Shown in pieces: positions 30,059 to 38,124 of a stretch of 64,000 nt of DNA (positions are counted from its first letter, which is position 1; every line of letters starts with the position of its first letter). A program made the position numbers and the translations under genes. The notes under the pieces were generated by a model. That model worked only from the letters and a program-made list of their open reading frames with translations. It had not been told where the DNA came from and made no database searches. Source of the stretch: Mycobacterium sp. MBM (GTDB lineage Bacteria > Actinomycetota > Actinomycetes > Mycobacteriales > Mycobacteriaceae); NCBI GenBank assembly GCA_021648845.1, contig JAKJHY010000015.1, positions 1 through 64,000 on the forward strand, read 5' to 3'.

Positions 30059-30694
30059 GTGCCTGACGAAACCACGCCCGAGGACGCCGTCCACCAGGAC
30101 ACCGTCCCCGAGGACTCCGGCTCGGGAGACGAGGCCAACGAGGTGACCGGCAGCACGCCCGCCGCTGCCGAGCCGCCGGCGGAGGGCTCCGGGCGCAGCC
30201 CCGTGGTCATCGCCGTCATCGCGATGCTGGTGTCGATCGCCACCCTGGGCGCCTCGGCGTATATGTGGCGCAATCCGCTGACCCCGATCGACGCCCCCAC
30301 CGCGGCGCCGGCGGAGCCGCCGGAGCCGACCTTCACCGATGCCCAGCGCGACGAGGCGAAGGCCAAGGTGTGCGATGCGTTCCTGGTGGTCAGCTCCGGG
30401 GTGGCCAACAGCAGCGCGCTGCAGGCCGCCGACGGCGACGCCGTCGGCGCCATCGCGATCGCCACCAACGCGCGGCTGGCGCTCTACGGCGGCGGGCAGT
30501 ACATGCTCAGCCGGGTCGACCCGGCGACCGAGCCGCAGCTCGCCGAGGCCGCACGGGCCTTCGGGAACGCACTGATGGATGTCGGTGCCGCCGCTGTCGC
30601 CCAGATTCCCAGCGATGACCCCGCCCATCAGGAACGGGTGCAGGACGCCGACGCGGAGAACGCCAAACTGCAGGGATTCTGCACCCCGCAGTAG
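30059..30694 (+). CDS. single-pass membrane protein with acidic/Pro-Ala-rich N-terminus
   Basis: 211 residues. The acidic, threonine/proline-rich first ~45 residues are followed by one membrane helix (VVIAVIAMLVSIATLGASAYMW, residues ~49-70) and a soluble extracytoplasmic helical domain with two cysteines (KVCDAF and GFC near the C-terminus) that could pair. This build is common among mycobacterial conserved membrane proteins (Mce-associated-like length and topology, without a clear Mce motif). It starts with GTG. Function unknown. Confidence 0.8.
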   Translation: MPDETTPEDAVHQDTVPEDSGSGDEANEVTGSTPAAAEPPAEGSGRSPVVIAVIAMLVSIATLGASAYMWRNPLTPIDAPTAAPAEPPEPTFTDAQRDEAKAKVCDAFLVVSSGVANSSALQAADGDAVGAIAIATNARLALYGGGQYMLSRVDPATEPQLAEAARAFGNALMDVGAAAVAQIPSDDPAHQERVQDADAENAKLQGFCTPQ

Positions 30695-30697
30695 ACC

Positions 30698-31153
30698 TCA
30701 GCCCGCGGCCGGGTCCGGGGTGCGGACCCCGTACGGCGCCGCGTCGAGCAGGGTCACCGACACCAGCGCCCCGCTGGGCACCCGGTAGCTGCGCTGCTCC
30801 CCGGGGCGGGCACCGGAGATCGCATCGCCCAACGGGGACTGCGCCGAACACACCTCCAGATCGCCGAGCTCGGCGATCGGGGTGCCCAGCAGGAAGGTCT
30901 CCGTCTCGTCGGTGCCGTCGAAGCGCACCGTGAGGATCATTCCGGGTTCGGCCACCCCGTCGTCGGCCGGGACCTCGTTGACGGCGGCGTTCATCAGCAG
31001 ATCCTGGATCTGCCAGATCCGCGCCTTGCGCGCCTGATGCGAATCCCAGTCGTTGGCGTCGTCATCGGCGTTGACTGCCAACAGGTCCACCAGCTCGGCC
31101 TCCATCCGCTCCCGGGCTTGCCTGCTGATCCACACCTGGTGATTGGCGCGCAT
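30698..31153 (-). CDS. GreA/GreB-type elongation factor domain protein
   Basis: 151 residues from the ATG at 31153, which has GAGGAG five bases upstream. Residues 1-60 replace the Gre coiled coil with a shorter helical part (ARERMEAELVDLLAVN). The C-terminal ~80 residues show the Gre FKBP-like domain: VRFDGTDETETFLLGTPIAELG, then SPLGDAISGARPGEQRSYRVPSG. Canonical Gre factors rescue stalled RNA polymerase with acidic residues at the coil tip; the two acidic tip residues cannot be placed with confidence, so the protein may be a non-cleaving relative. It is convergent with the membrane protein gene, 3 bases apart. Confidence 0.85.
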   Translation of the reverse strand: MRANHQVWISRQARERMEAELVDLLAVNADDDANDWDSHQARKARIWQIQDLLMNAAVNEVPADDGVAEPGMILTVRFDGTDETETFLLGTPIAELGDLEVCSAQSPLGDAISGARPGEQRSYRVPSGALVSVTLLDAAPYGVRTPDPAAG

Positions 31154-31272
31154 GGGTTCTCCTCGTCCACCGTCGATCGGTCCGTTCACCCGATGGTGGC
31201 TCGGCGAGGCCCCCGGGGGTTTGCCCGGATCGGACAACTGCAGGCCTGGCGTTTGTCGGTGCCCGACATGAC

Positions 31273-32790
31273 CTACGGTGTCGGATGCGCGGCGAGCTCG
31301 ATCGTCATGGCCAGCCGCTTGTGCGCGTCATCGAGATCGAGGTTGGTCACCTGGGCCATCTTGCGTAGCCGATACCGCACGGTGTTCTCGTGCACGCCGA
31401 GCGCCTCACCGGCTTTGGTGAGATCGCCCTGGGCGCTCAGCCAGGCACGCAACGTCGCCACATACTGGGTGGACTGTGCGGCGTCGTGGCGTCGAAGTTC
31501 GGCCACCGGACCGCGCGCAGGCACCCGGGTGGATCTGGCCGCCGTGCGCAGTCGCTGCAGCAGAATGTCGTGCCAAGATTCGTCGTAGGCGGGCACGGCA
31601 TCGGGGGTCGAGGGGTCTTCGTGCAGGGCCAGGCATTCGTCGGCCTCCTGGCGGGCGGCGGCCAACTCGACGACCTGGGCCGGTGCGCTGATCCCCGCCC
31701 GGATCGTGGCATGCGCGGGTAACGCGGCACGCATCGAGCGCACCCAGTGCCGGGCCACTTCCACCGCGTCGCTCGGCAGCACGGTGTAGAGGGTATTGCG
31801 GCCCAGGCTGCTGCGACCCGGCCGCGACCAACCGAATCCGGAGGTGGCGTGTTCGAAAGCCAGCAGCAGCGCGGCATGCGGTTCACCCGGGATATCTGCG
31901 TGCACCGCGATCACCCGCAACGCGGACCGGCTCAACCCGAGCCGGCTGGCGGCGGTCGCGGCATCCGCGGAACCCTCCAGCAGCCGTGCCACCAAATCGG
32001 ACTCGACCTGACGTTCGAGGTCGGCGCTGGCGCGGGAACGCAACACATGCATCGCCACCGTGCGGGCACCGTCGGACAGGGCCCGCCGTCGGGTGTCGTC
32101 CAGGGGTTCGCGGCACGTCGCCCAGACCGAGCCGAGCAGTTCGCGGCCCGCCCGCACCGCCACCACCGTCCGGCCGGTGAGGCCGTGCGCGGGCTCGGCT
32201 GCGATGAAGAGCGGCTCATCGGAGTGCGAGAGATGCGCGAAAACACCACGTTCGCCGAGGACGTCGCGAAGGGCCGCGGGGGTCTCACGGTTCAGTACGG
32301 TTTCGGCCCTGGCCGCATCGGCGTGCGCCTGAAGCCGCGAATGGGCCAGCAGATGCGACCCGGCATCCTCGATCGTGACCGCGCAACCGATCGAGTCGGC
32401 CACACTGTCGGCCAGCGCGAACAGATCGGTGGGGCCCCGCCCCGCCGCCGTCTCGCGGCCCTCCAGCACCAGGCCGTAGACGATGGCGGCCAACTCGCTC
32501 CACGACACGGTGGGATCCACCATGAGCACCGCGATATCGGAATCCTCGGCGGCCACCGCGTCGGCGCGGCACAACACCGCGACCGACTGGCTCGCGGTTG
32601 CCCACCGCAACGCTTCCGGCACCGAACCCGCGCCCACGGCGAGCAGCACATCGCCGATGGCCGTGCCCGAGTGCTCGGTCGCCTCGGGCAGCACCACACT
32701 GCGCAGTACCGTCGCGCGGGTTGCTGCCGAACCGGACATCCGAACGCCGTAACTGCCCAGGACGTTGACCAGGCGGTCCAGGGTGACCAC
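31273..32790 (-). CDS. PucR-family transcriptional regulator
   Basis: 505 residues. The N-terminal purine-catabolism-type domain (~1-110) and a GGDEF-like middle segment are followed by the defining C-terminal PucR helix-turn-helix (LRAWLSAQGDLTKAGEALGVHENTVRYRLRKM). The GTG start has GGAGCG upstream. PucR proteins act as activators or repressors in purine, ureide, amino-acid or other catabolic pathways. The gene lies 32 bases downstream of the DUF309 gene on the same strand, with no obvious metabolic partner next to it. It could act in trans on the nitrogen operon nearby, but no shared operator was seen. Confidence 0.92.
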   Translation of the reverse strand: MVTLDRLVNVLGSYGVRMSGSAATRATVLRSVVLPEATEHSGTAIGDVLLAVGAGSVPEALRWATASQSVAVLCRADAVAAEDSDIAVLMVDPTVSWSELAAIVYGLVLEGRETAAGRGPTDLFALADSVADSIGCAVTIEDAGSHLLAHSRLQAHADAARAETVLNRETPAALRDVLGERGVFAHLSHSDEPLFIAAEPAHGLTGRTVVAVRAGRELLGSVWATCREPLDDTRRRALSDGARTVAMHVLRSRASADLERQVESDLVARLLEGSADAATAASRLGLSRSALRVIAVHADIPGEPHAALLLAFEHATSGFGWSRPGRSSLGRNTLYTVLPSDAVEVARHWVRSMRAALPAHATIRAGISAPAQVVELAAARQEADECLALHEDPSTPDAVPAYDESWHDILLQRLRTAARSTRVPARGPVAELRRHDAAQSTQYVATLRAWLSAQGDLTKAGEALGVHENTVRYRLRKMAQVTNLDLDDAHKRLAMTIELAAHPTP

Positions 32791-32822
32791 GTGTCGCTCC
32801 TATGTCGTTGCGGACACCCAGC

Positions 32823-33368
32823 CTAGACAGGCCCCGCCAACCGGATCCGCAGCCGGGTTGCCGCGATATCGTGGCCGGCCTCCAGGTCGTCGGCGAGCGC
32901 ATCGGCACGGCCGATCAACGCGGTGGTGTCGATGCCATACGGGGCGGGCACCTCGATGCCCCGAAGCCGTTGCGCCGCCCGGCGCAGCAGCGCGGCCGCA
33001 CCCGAGCGATTTCCGCGCTGCACGTGGGTGATACCGACGGCCAGTTGCGCCAGCCCCTGCCACAGCACTCGTTCGGTAGCGGGACCGTCCTTCCACGCCG
33101 ACTCCAGCACCTCGTGCGCGCCGAATGCCTGCCCGCGGTCGAGCAACTCTTGGGCATAACGCAGCGTCTGCGTCGGCGACAGTCGGAGATCCTCGGCTAT
33201 CCGGGGGACGCCGACACTGCCGTAGGGCAGTGGCCGGCCCAATGCATCGCGGGGCCGGGTGTTGCGGGGACGCCCATTCTCATCGCGGTCGCGCTCGGTA
33301 TCTGAACCCACACCCACAGCTTGCCGCAATCGCCCGATCACGACATTCCGATAGCTGTGGCGAACCAT
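32823..33368 (-). CDS. DUF309-domain protein
   Basis: 181 residues. The C-terminal ~110 residues carry the DUF309 pattern: LLDRGQAFGAHEVLESAWKDGP, then LWQGLAQLAVGITHVQRGNRSGAAALLRR. This is a small helical fold with conserved His/Glu residues and unknown biochemistry. The N-terminal ~45 residues are basic and poorly conserved; the ATG at 33368 has no strong ribosome site, and GTG codons at residues 18 or 20 are alternatives. It is divergent from the MbtM-like gene and upstream of pucR. Confidence 0.8.
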   Translation of the reverse strand: MVRHSYRNVVIGRLRQAVGVGSDTERDRDENGRPRNTRPRDALGRPLPYGSVGVPRIAEDLRLSPTQTLRYAQELLDRGQAFGAHEVLESAWKDGPATERVLWQGLAQLAVGITHVQRGNRSGAAALLRRAAQRLRGIEVPAPYGIDTTALIGRADALADDLEAGHDIAATRLRIRLAGPV

Positions 33369-33500
33369 AGCGACCGATGAATGATCGAACTCAGCAGGCG
33401 ACGTACCGACGAATCGAGCACAACCACCGAACGAATGTCAAATTGTCGGGCACGTCAACGTAGGCGGCCATTTTGAGCAAACCTCATATAGTTTCCAACC

Positions 33501-35078
33501 ATGGTGAATCCTCTGGCGTCCGCGCTGGCTGAGTCGCTGACCGCCAGTGCCAACGATCTGGTCCTGCTCACCGACGGTCAGTGGATTCGCCATCCCTGGC
33601 CGGAGATCTACACCCGAGCGGAAAACGTCGCCGAATTCCTGATCGATGCGCAGGTCAGCCGCCTCGGTCTCGTCGGTGAACCGACCGCCGAGTTGATCGG
33701 CGCGGTCATCGGCGCGTTCCTGGCCGGGGCGGCGGTGTCGATTCTGCCCGGTCCCATCCGCGGGGCCGATACCGCCCAGTGGGCGCACGCCACCCGGACG
33801 CGCTTCCGCCACATCGCGGCCGGGCGCGTCGGCAGCCAAGGTGTCTATCTGGAAAAGCTTTCCACCGCAGGAGAATTACCTGAACTCGTCGATCTCGCGA
33901 CGATAGCCCACCCGCGCCGTTCCACGGGTCTGACGCTACCGTCGGCGTCCGCCCCGGTGGCGATCATGCAAGGCACCGCCGGGTCGACCGGAACACCCAA
34001 GACCGTGCAACTGCCGCCGGCCTCGGTGCTGGCCAACCTGCGCGGCCTCAACGACCGGATCGGCGTCCACGACGGCGACATCGGCTGCTCCTGGCTGCCG
34101 CTCTACCACGATATGGGCCTGAGTTTCCTGCTCTCCGGGGCGTTGAGCGGCACCACCGTGTGGCAGGCACCCACCTCGGCATTCCAGGCCTCACCGTTTC
34201 GTTGGCTGAACTGGCTGTCCGAGAGCGGCGCCTCGGTCACCGCGGCGCCGAACATGGCCTACGGCATGATCGGAAAGTACTCACGCCGCGTCACCGATGT
34301 CGACCTGTCGGCGCTGCGGTTCGCCCTCAACGGCGGTGAGCCCGTCGACTGTGAACTGACCGAGCGCTTCGCCATCGAGATGGCCCGCTTCGGCTTCTCC
34401 GCGGGGGCACTGTCTCCCTCCTATGGCCTGGCCGAATCGACCTGCGCAGTCACAGTTCCGGTACCCGGTGTCGGTATGCGCGTCGACGAGACGCTCTTCA
34501 CCACCGAGGGCGGCAGTGCGCCACGGCGGCACGCCGTGCTGGGGGAGGCCATCGCGGGAATGGAAATCCGCATCGAACCCTACGACAGCGCTGCCGCCGA
34601 CGTCGCCGACCGCGAACTCGGCGAGATCGCGATCCGCGGCACCTCGATGTTCTCCGGCTACCTCGGTGAGACTCCCCGCAGCGCCGAAGAGTGGTTCCGC
34701 ACAGGCGATCTGGGCTATTTTGCCGATGGCGGACTGGTGGTGTGCGGGCGCGCCAAGGAGATCATCACCGTGGCCGGTCGCAATGTTTTCCCGGCCGAGG
34801 TCGAGCGCATCGCCGCTTTGGTGCCCGGAGTTCGTGAGGGCGCCGTGGTGGCCGTCGGTGTCGGCGAGGGTTCCATTCGTCCCGGACTGGTGGTCACCGC
34901 CGAGTTCCGCGGACCCGACGAGCCCGGCGCCCGCGCCGCACTGATGCAGCAGGTCGCCTCGGGATGCGGTGTGGTGCCCGCCGACGTGGTGTTCGTCAAA
35001 CCCGGCACGCTGCCCAGGACATCCTCGGGCAAGTTGCGCAGGCTCGAAGTCAAGCGTGGCCTCGAGGTCGGCGCCTAA
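33501..35078 (+). CDS. mbtM: fatty acyl-AMP ligase, MbtM (FadD33)-like
   Basis: 525 residues of the acyl-adenylating superfamily. Seen: phosphate loop GTAGSTGTPK, WLPLYHDMGLSFLLSGAL, SYGLAESTCAVTVPVPG, the A7 Asp in TGDLGYF, a GRAKEIITVAGRNVFP hinge and a catalytic Lys in PRTSSGKLRR. The order and wording resemble M. tuberculosis MbtM, which activates the long acyl chain of mycobactin on an acyl carrier protein. Here it is alone: no mbtK, mbtL or mbtN genes flank it and I see no IdeR-type box upstream (only TATAGT at 33487). Its stop overlaps the end of a convergent DUF732 gene. Confidence 0.8.
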   Translation: MVNPLASALAESLTASANDLVLLTDGQWIRHPWPEIYTRAENVAEFLIDAQVSRLGLVGEPTAELIGAVIGAFLAGAAVSILPGPIRGADTAQWAHATRTRFRHIAAGRVGSQGVYLEKLSTAGELPELVDLATIAHPRRSTGLTLPSASAPVAIMQGTAGSTGTPKTVQLPPASVLANLRGLNDRIGVHDGDIGCSWLPLYHDMGLSFLLSGALSGTTVWQAPTSAFQASPFRWLNWLSESGASVTAAPNMAYGMIGKYSRRVTDVDLSALRFALNGGEPVDCELTERFAIEMARFGFSAGALSPSYGLAESTCAVTVPVPGVGMRVDETLFTTEGGSAPRRHAVLGEAIAGMEIRIEPYDSAAADVADRELGEIAIRGTSMFSGYLGETPRSAEEWFRTGDLGYFADGGLVVCGRAKEIITVAGRNVFPAEVERIAALVPGVREGAVVAVGVGEGSIRPGLVVTAEFRGPDEPGARAALMQQVASGCGVVPADVVFVKPGTLPRTSSGKLRRLEVKRGLEVGA

Positions 35079-35401
35079 CGATTCATCGAATTCCACGGGC
35101 AGAACGCCATCGTCGCGGTACCCACCACGAAGGACGCGACATCCTCGGGCACCGAGTCCGATGCCATCACATTGTCGACCACCGACAGCTGGCTGACGCC
35201 GGTGTCCATGATGTGGCACAGGCTTTTAGCGCTCGCCAGGGCGGTGCTTGCGGTATAGAACTCGGGAATGATGCCGGCATTGGTCAGCGCATTCAGATAC
35301 GCACCTTCGGTCTTCGGATCGGCCTCGGCTTGCGCCGCACCGAGGAGCGCAGCCGACGCCACGGTGAGGGCGGCCAAGCCGCCGAACAGACTTCTGTGCA
35401 T
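35075..35401 (-). CDS. secreted DUF732 protein
   Basis: 108 residues. A cleavable signal peptide (residues 1-27, ending AAQAEA) precedes a ~75-residue DUF732 domain with KTEGAYLNALTNAGI, two cysteines (LCHIMDTG and FCPWN) that likely form a disulfide, and a final helix. DUF732 proteins are small secreted mycobacterial proteins of unknown role, often in multiple copies. The 3' end overlaps the mbtM-like gene by four bases. Confidence 0.9.
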   Translation of the reverse strand: MHRSLFGGLAALTVASAALLGAAQAEADPKTEGAYLNALTNAGIIPEFYTASTALASAKSLCHIMDTGVSQLSVVDNVMASDSVPEDVASFVVGTATMAFCPWNSMNR

Positions 35402-35479
35402 GCCACGAAGTTAGGCCATCGGCACCACTGCGCGCCGTTCATTCCTGCTTTCGTGGCCCATCCGCAACAATGAACGGTG

Positions 35480-37087
35480 ATGGCGACCACGCATGAGACC
35501 CGGCCCGGCCCGATCGTCCGGCTGGCCACCCGCGCGACCCGCCGCCGGTTGGGGCTGCCCGCTCCGAAGTGCGCGTACCGGGTGACCCGCGATCTGGCGG
35601 TGCCGATGCGCGACGGTGTCCGGCTGCTCACCGACCTGTACACGCCGGCGACCGACCCGTCCGGCACGGTGTTGATCCGGACGCCATACGGGCGCACCAA
35701 CCTACCGGCCACGGTGACAGCAGGAATATATGCCGAGCGTGGTTACCGAGTTGTGATGCAAAGCGTGCGAGGAACTTTCGGCTCAGACGGCGACTTCGAA
35801 CCCGGCGTCGCCGAAGCCGAGGACGCCGCCGACACGGTGGCCTGGATGCGCGAACAGCCCTGGTTCGACGGCCAGTTCGCCACCGTCGGATCCTCCTATC
35901 TCGGTTTCACCCAGTGGGCATTGCTGGTCGACCCGCCCCCGGAGCTGAGCACCTCGGTGATCGGGATGGCCCCGCATGACTTCGCCGAATCCGGCTGGAG
36001 CACCGGGGCATTCGCGTTGGCCGACTTCCTCACCTGGAGCTTTCAGGTCGCCCGGCAGGAAGACGGCGGCACGCTGCGCACCGTGCTGCGGATGGCCACC
36101 CTGCCGTGGCGGCTCAAACGCCCCCTTCGCGCGGTGCCGCTGAGCGACGCCGGCGCGAAGATCCTGAAGGGTCGCGCCCCGTGGCACGAGTCCTGGCTGC
36201 GCACCCCCGACCCGGCGGACCCGTACTGGCGTCCCAGCCGGCTCGGCCACGCGCTGCAGCGGGTCGATACACCGGTGCTTCTCGTCAGCGGTTGGCAGGA
36301 CGTTTTCCTGACCCAGACCCTGGATCAGTACCGGCAGCTGGCAGACCGCGGCGTAGAGCCGGCGCTCGTGATCGGTCCGTGGAGCCACGGGGACGGCGGC
36401 GGCGACGTGCTGCGCGATTCGTTGCGCTGGCTGGACGGCGAACGTCCCGGCGAGGTGCGCGTGCACGTCACCGGTGACGGGGGATGGCGGCAGCTGCCGT
36501 CCTGGCCGCCCCCGGCCGCGCAGCGAGTGCTGTACCTGCAGCCCAGGGCCAGGCTCGGCGCGGATCCGGGACCGGACGGCGCGGCGGTGGCCCGGTTCGT
36601 CTACGACCCCGAGGACCCGACGCCGACCATCGGCGGGCGGTTGTTGTTCGCCCCGCGCGGCTATCGCGATGACACCGAACTGGCCGCCCGCGCCGACGTC
36701 GTCACCTTCACCGGCACGGTGCTCGATGAACCGCTCGAGGTGATCGGCGTGCCCCGAATCGAGTTGGCGCACAGCACCGATACCGGCTGGGCGGATGTAT
36801 GGGTGCGGATCGGCGAGGTGGACGCGGACGGCCGCTCCCGCAATGTCAGCGACGGCTACGTCAGCCGGGCGCCCGGGGGCGAGAACCCGTGGAGTCTGGA
36901 CCTGGACCCGATCGCGCACCGCTTCGCCGCCGGTTCCCGGATCCGGGTCTCGATCGCCGGTGGGTCCCATCCTCGCTTCGCCCGAAACCCGGGCACCGGG
37001 GAACCGGTGTGGTCGGCGTCGCGATTGCTGCGCGTCACCCACACGATCGGACCCGGGTCACGGCTGACCCTGCCCGTCCCCGAGTGA
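35480..37087 (+). CDS. CocE/NonD-type X-Pro dipeptidyl-peptidase-like hydrolase
   Basis: 535 residues. The alpha/beta-hydrolase core has nucleophile motif G-x-S139-Y-x-G (GSSYLG), a catalytic Asp in SGWQDVF and His in GPWSHGD; residues ~90-103 read RVVMQSVRGTFGSDG, the usual lid-proximal segment. The C-terminal ~190 residues form the jelly-roll domain of the family (FTGTVLDEPLEVIGVPRIEL, SGASxR-like end VSIAGGSHPRFARNPGTGE). Family members hydrolyse esters or amides such as cocaine or glutaryl groups. ATG 35480 or GTG 35477 may start it; neither has a strong ribosome site. Confidence 0.92.
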   Translation: MATTHETRPGPIVRLATRATRRRLGLPAPKCAYRVTRDLAVPMRDGVRLLTDLYTPATDPSGTVLIRTPYGRTNLPATVTAGIYAERGYRVVMQSVRGTFGSDGDFEPGVAEAEDAADTVAWMREQPWFDGQFATVGSSYLGFTQWALLVDPPPELSTSVIGMAPHDFAESGWSTGAFALADFLTWSFQVARQEDGGTLRTVLRMATLPWRLKRPLRAVPLSDAGAKILKGRAPWHESWLRTPDPADPYWRPSRLGHALQRVDTPVLLVSGWQDVFLTQTLDQYRQLADRGVEPALVIGPWSHGDGGGDVLRDSLRWLDGERPGEVRVHVTGDGGWRQLPSWPPPAAQRVLYLQPRARLGADPGPDGAAVARFVYDPEDPTPTIGGRLLFAPRGYRDDTELAARADVVTFTGTVLDEPLEVIGVPRIELAHSTDTGWADVWVRIGEVDADGRSRNVSDGYVSRAPGGENPWSLDLDPIAHRFAAGSRIRVSIAGGSHPRFARNPGTGEPVWSASRLLRVTHTIGPGSRLTLPVPE

Positions 37088-37132
37088 TTTGCGCACCCTC
37101 GGTAACGCTGGGCGTTACACATTGTGCGCAAA
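37088..37132. terminator. nested-stem hairpin between convergent genes
   Basis: Outer arms TTTGCGCA (37088-37095) and TGCGCAAA (37125-37132) enclose an inner stem GTAACGC-TGG-GCGTTAC (37102-37118). It lies exactly between two convergent stop codons, so it can end transcription both ways. Similar hairpins recur between genes in mycobacteria as far as I recall, so it may also be a dispersed repeat. Confidence 0.6.
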
Positions 37133-37140
37133 CGCCGGTA

Positions 37141-38109
37141 CTAGCGGACTTTCAGGACCACCTTGCCCGCAGCGGCGCGATTCTCCAGCGAGGCGATGGC
37201 CTCCCCGGCACGCTCCAGCGGATACACGATGGGCTCGGGTGCGCGGACCGCGCCGGAGGCCAGCAGCGGTGCCAGTTCGGCCCACTGCTGCCCCAGATAA
37301 CCCGGATGCGTGCCCGACCAGGCGCCCCATCCGACGCCGACCACGTCGACGTTGTTGAGCAGCAGCCTGTTCACCTTCACCGTCGGGATGTCACCGCCGG
37401 TGAAGCCCACCACCAGCAGTCGCCCGCCCGGGGCCAGCGAGCGCAGCGAGTCCGTGAAGCGGTCACCGCCGACCGGGTCGAGCACGATGTCCACGCCCCG
37501 GCCGCCGGTGAGCTCCTTGACCGCATCCTTGAAACCATCGGCCGGCACCACATCGGATGCGCCTGCCGCGCGGGCGATCTCACCCTTGTCCGCGGTGCTC
37601 ACCACGGCGATGGTGCGCGCCGCCCCGAACGCCGGGGCCAGCCGCAGCGTCGAGGTGCCGATACCGCCGGCCGCGCCGTGCACCAGCACCGTCTCCCCGT
37701 CGGCGATCCGGCCGCGGGTGCGCAGCGCGCAGTGCACCGTCAGATCGTTGAACAACACCCCCGCGCCGGCCTCGAAGGACACCGCGTCGGGCAGCGCGAA
37801 CACCCGGTCCTCGGGCAGCACCACCACCTCGGCCATCCCGCCGGTCAGCATGGTCAACCCGGCGACCCGGTCGCCTGCGGCGAACGCCGATCCCGCGGGC
37901 GCGCTGCGCACCACGCCGGCCACCTCGGCGCCCGGCACATAGGGCAGCGGGGCCTTGTACTGGTAGAGGCCACGGGTCTGCAACGCATCCGGGAACGCCA
38001 CCCCGGCCGCGTACACCTCGATGACCACCCCATCCGCGGCGGGTTCGTCGATGTCCACCAGCTCGGCAGCGCCGGGACCGTCCAACCGGGGTATCTGAAT
38101 AGCGCGCAT
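37141..38109 (-). CDS. NADPH:quinone oxidoreductase-like MDR protein
   Basis: 322 residues of the zinc-free medium-chain dehydrogenase/reductase family. Seen: YVPGAEVAGVV, the nucleotide-binding HGAAGGIGTSTLRLA (AAGGIG dinucleotide fold), VDIVLDPVGGDRFTDSLR and ENRAAAGKVVLKV at the end. No structural-zinc cysteine cluster is present. Related enzymes reduce quinones or enones. The ATG at 38109 is only 15 bp from the start of the divergent alcohol dehydrogenase gene. Confidence 0.9.
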   Translation of the reverse strand: MRAIQIPRLDGPGAAELVDIDEPAADGVVIEVYAAGVAFPDALQTRGLYQYKAPLPYVPGAEVAGVVRSAPAGSAFAAGDRVAGLTMLTGGMAEVVVLPEDRVFALPDAVSFEAGAGVLFNDLTVHCALRTRGRIADGETVLVHGAAGGIGTSTLRLAPAFGAARTIAVVSTADKGEIARAAGASDVVPADGFKDAVKELTGGRGVDIVLDPVGGDRFTDSLRSLAPGGRLLVVGFTGGDIPTVKVNRLLLNNVDVVGVGWGAWSGTHPGYLGQQWAELAPLLASGAVRAPEPIVYPLERAGEAIASLENRAAAGKVVLKVR

Positions 38110-38124
38110 GACTGACCATTTAAC

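Noticed and set aside
33370..33500. IdeR iron box before the MbtM-like gene
   Set aside because: No TTAGGTTAGGCTAACCTAA-like 19-mer is present on either strand of the intergenic region.
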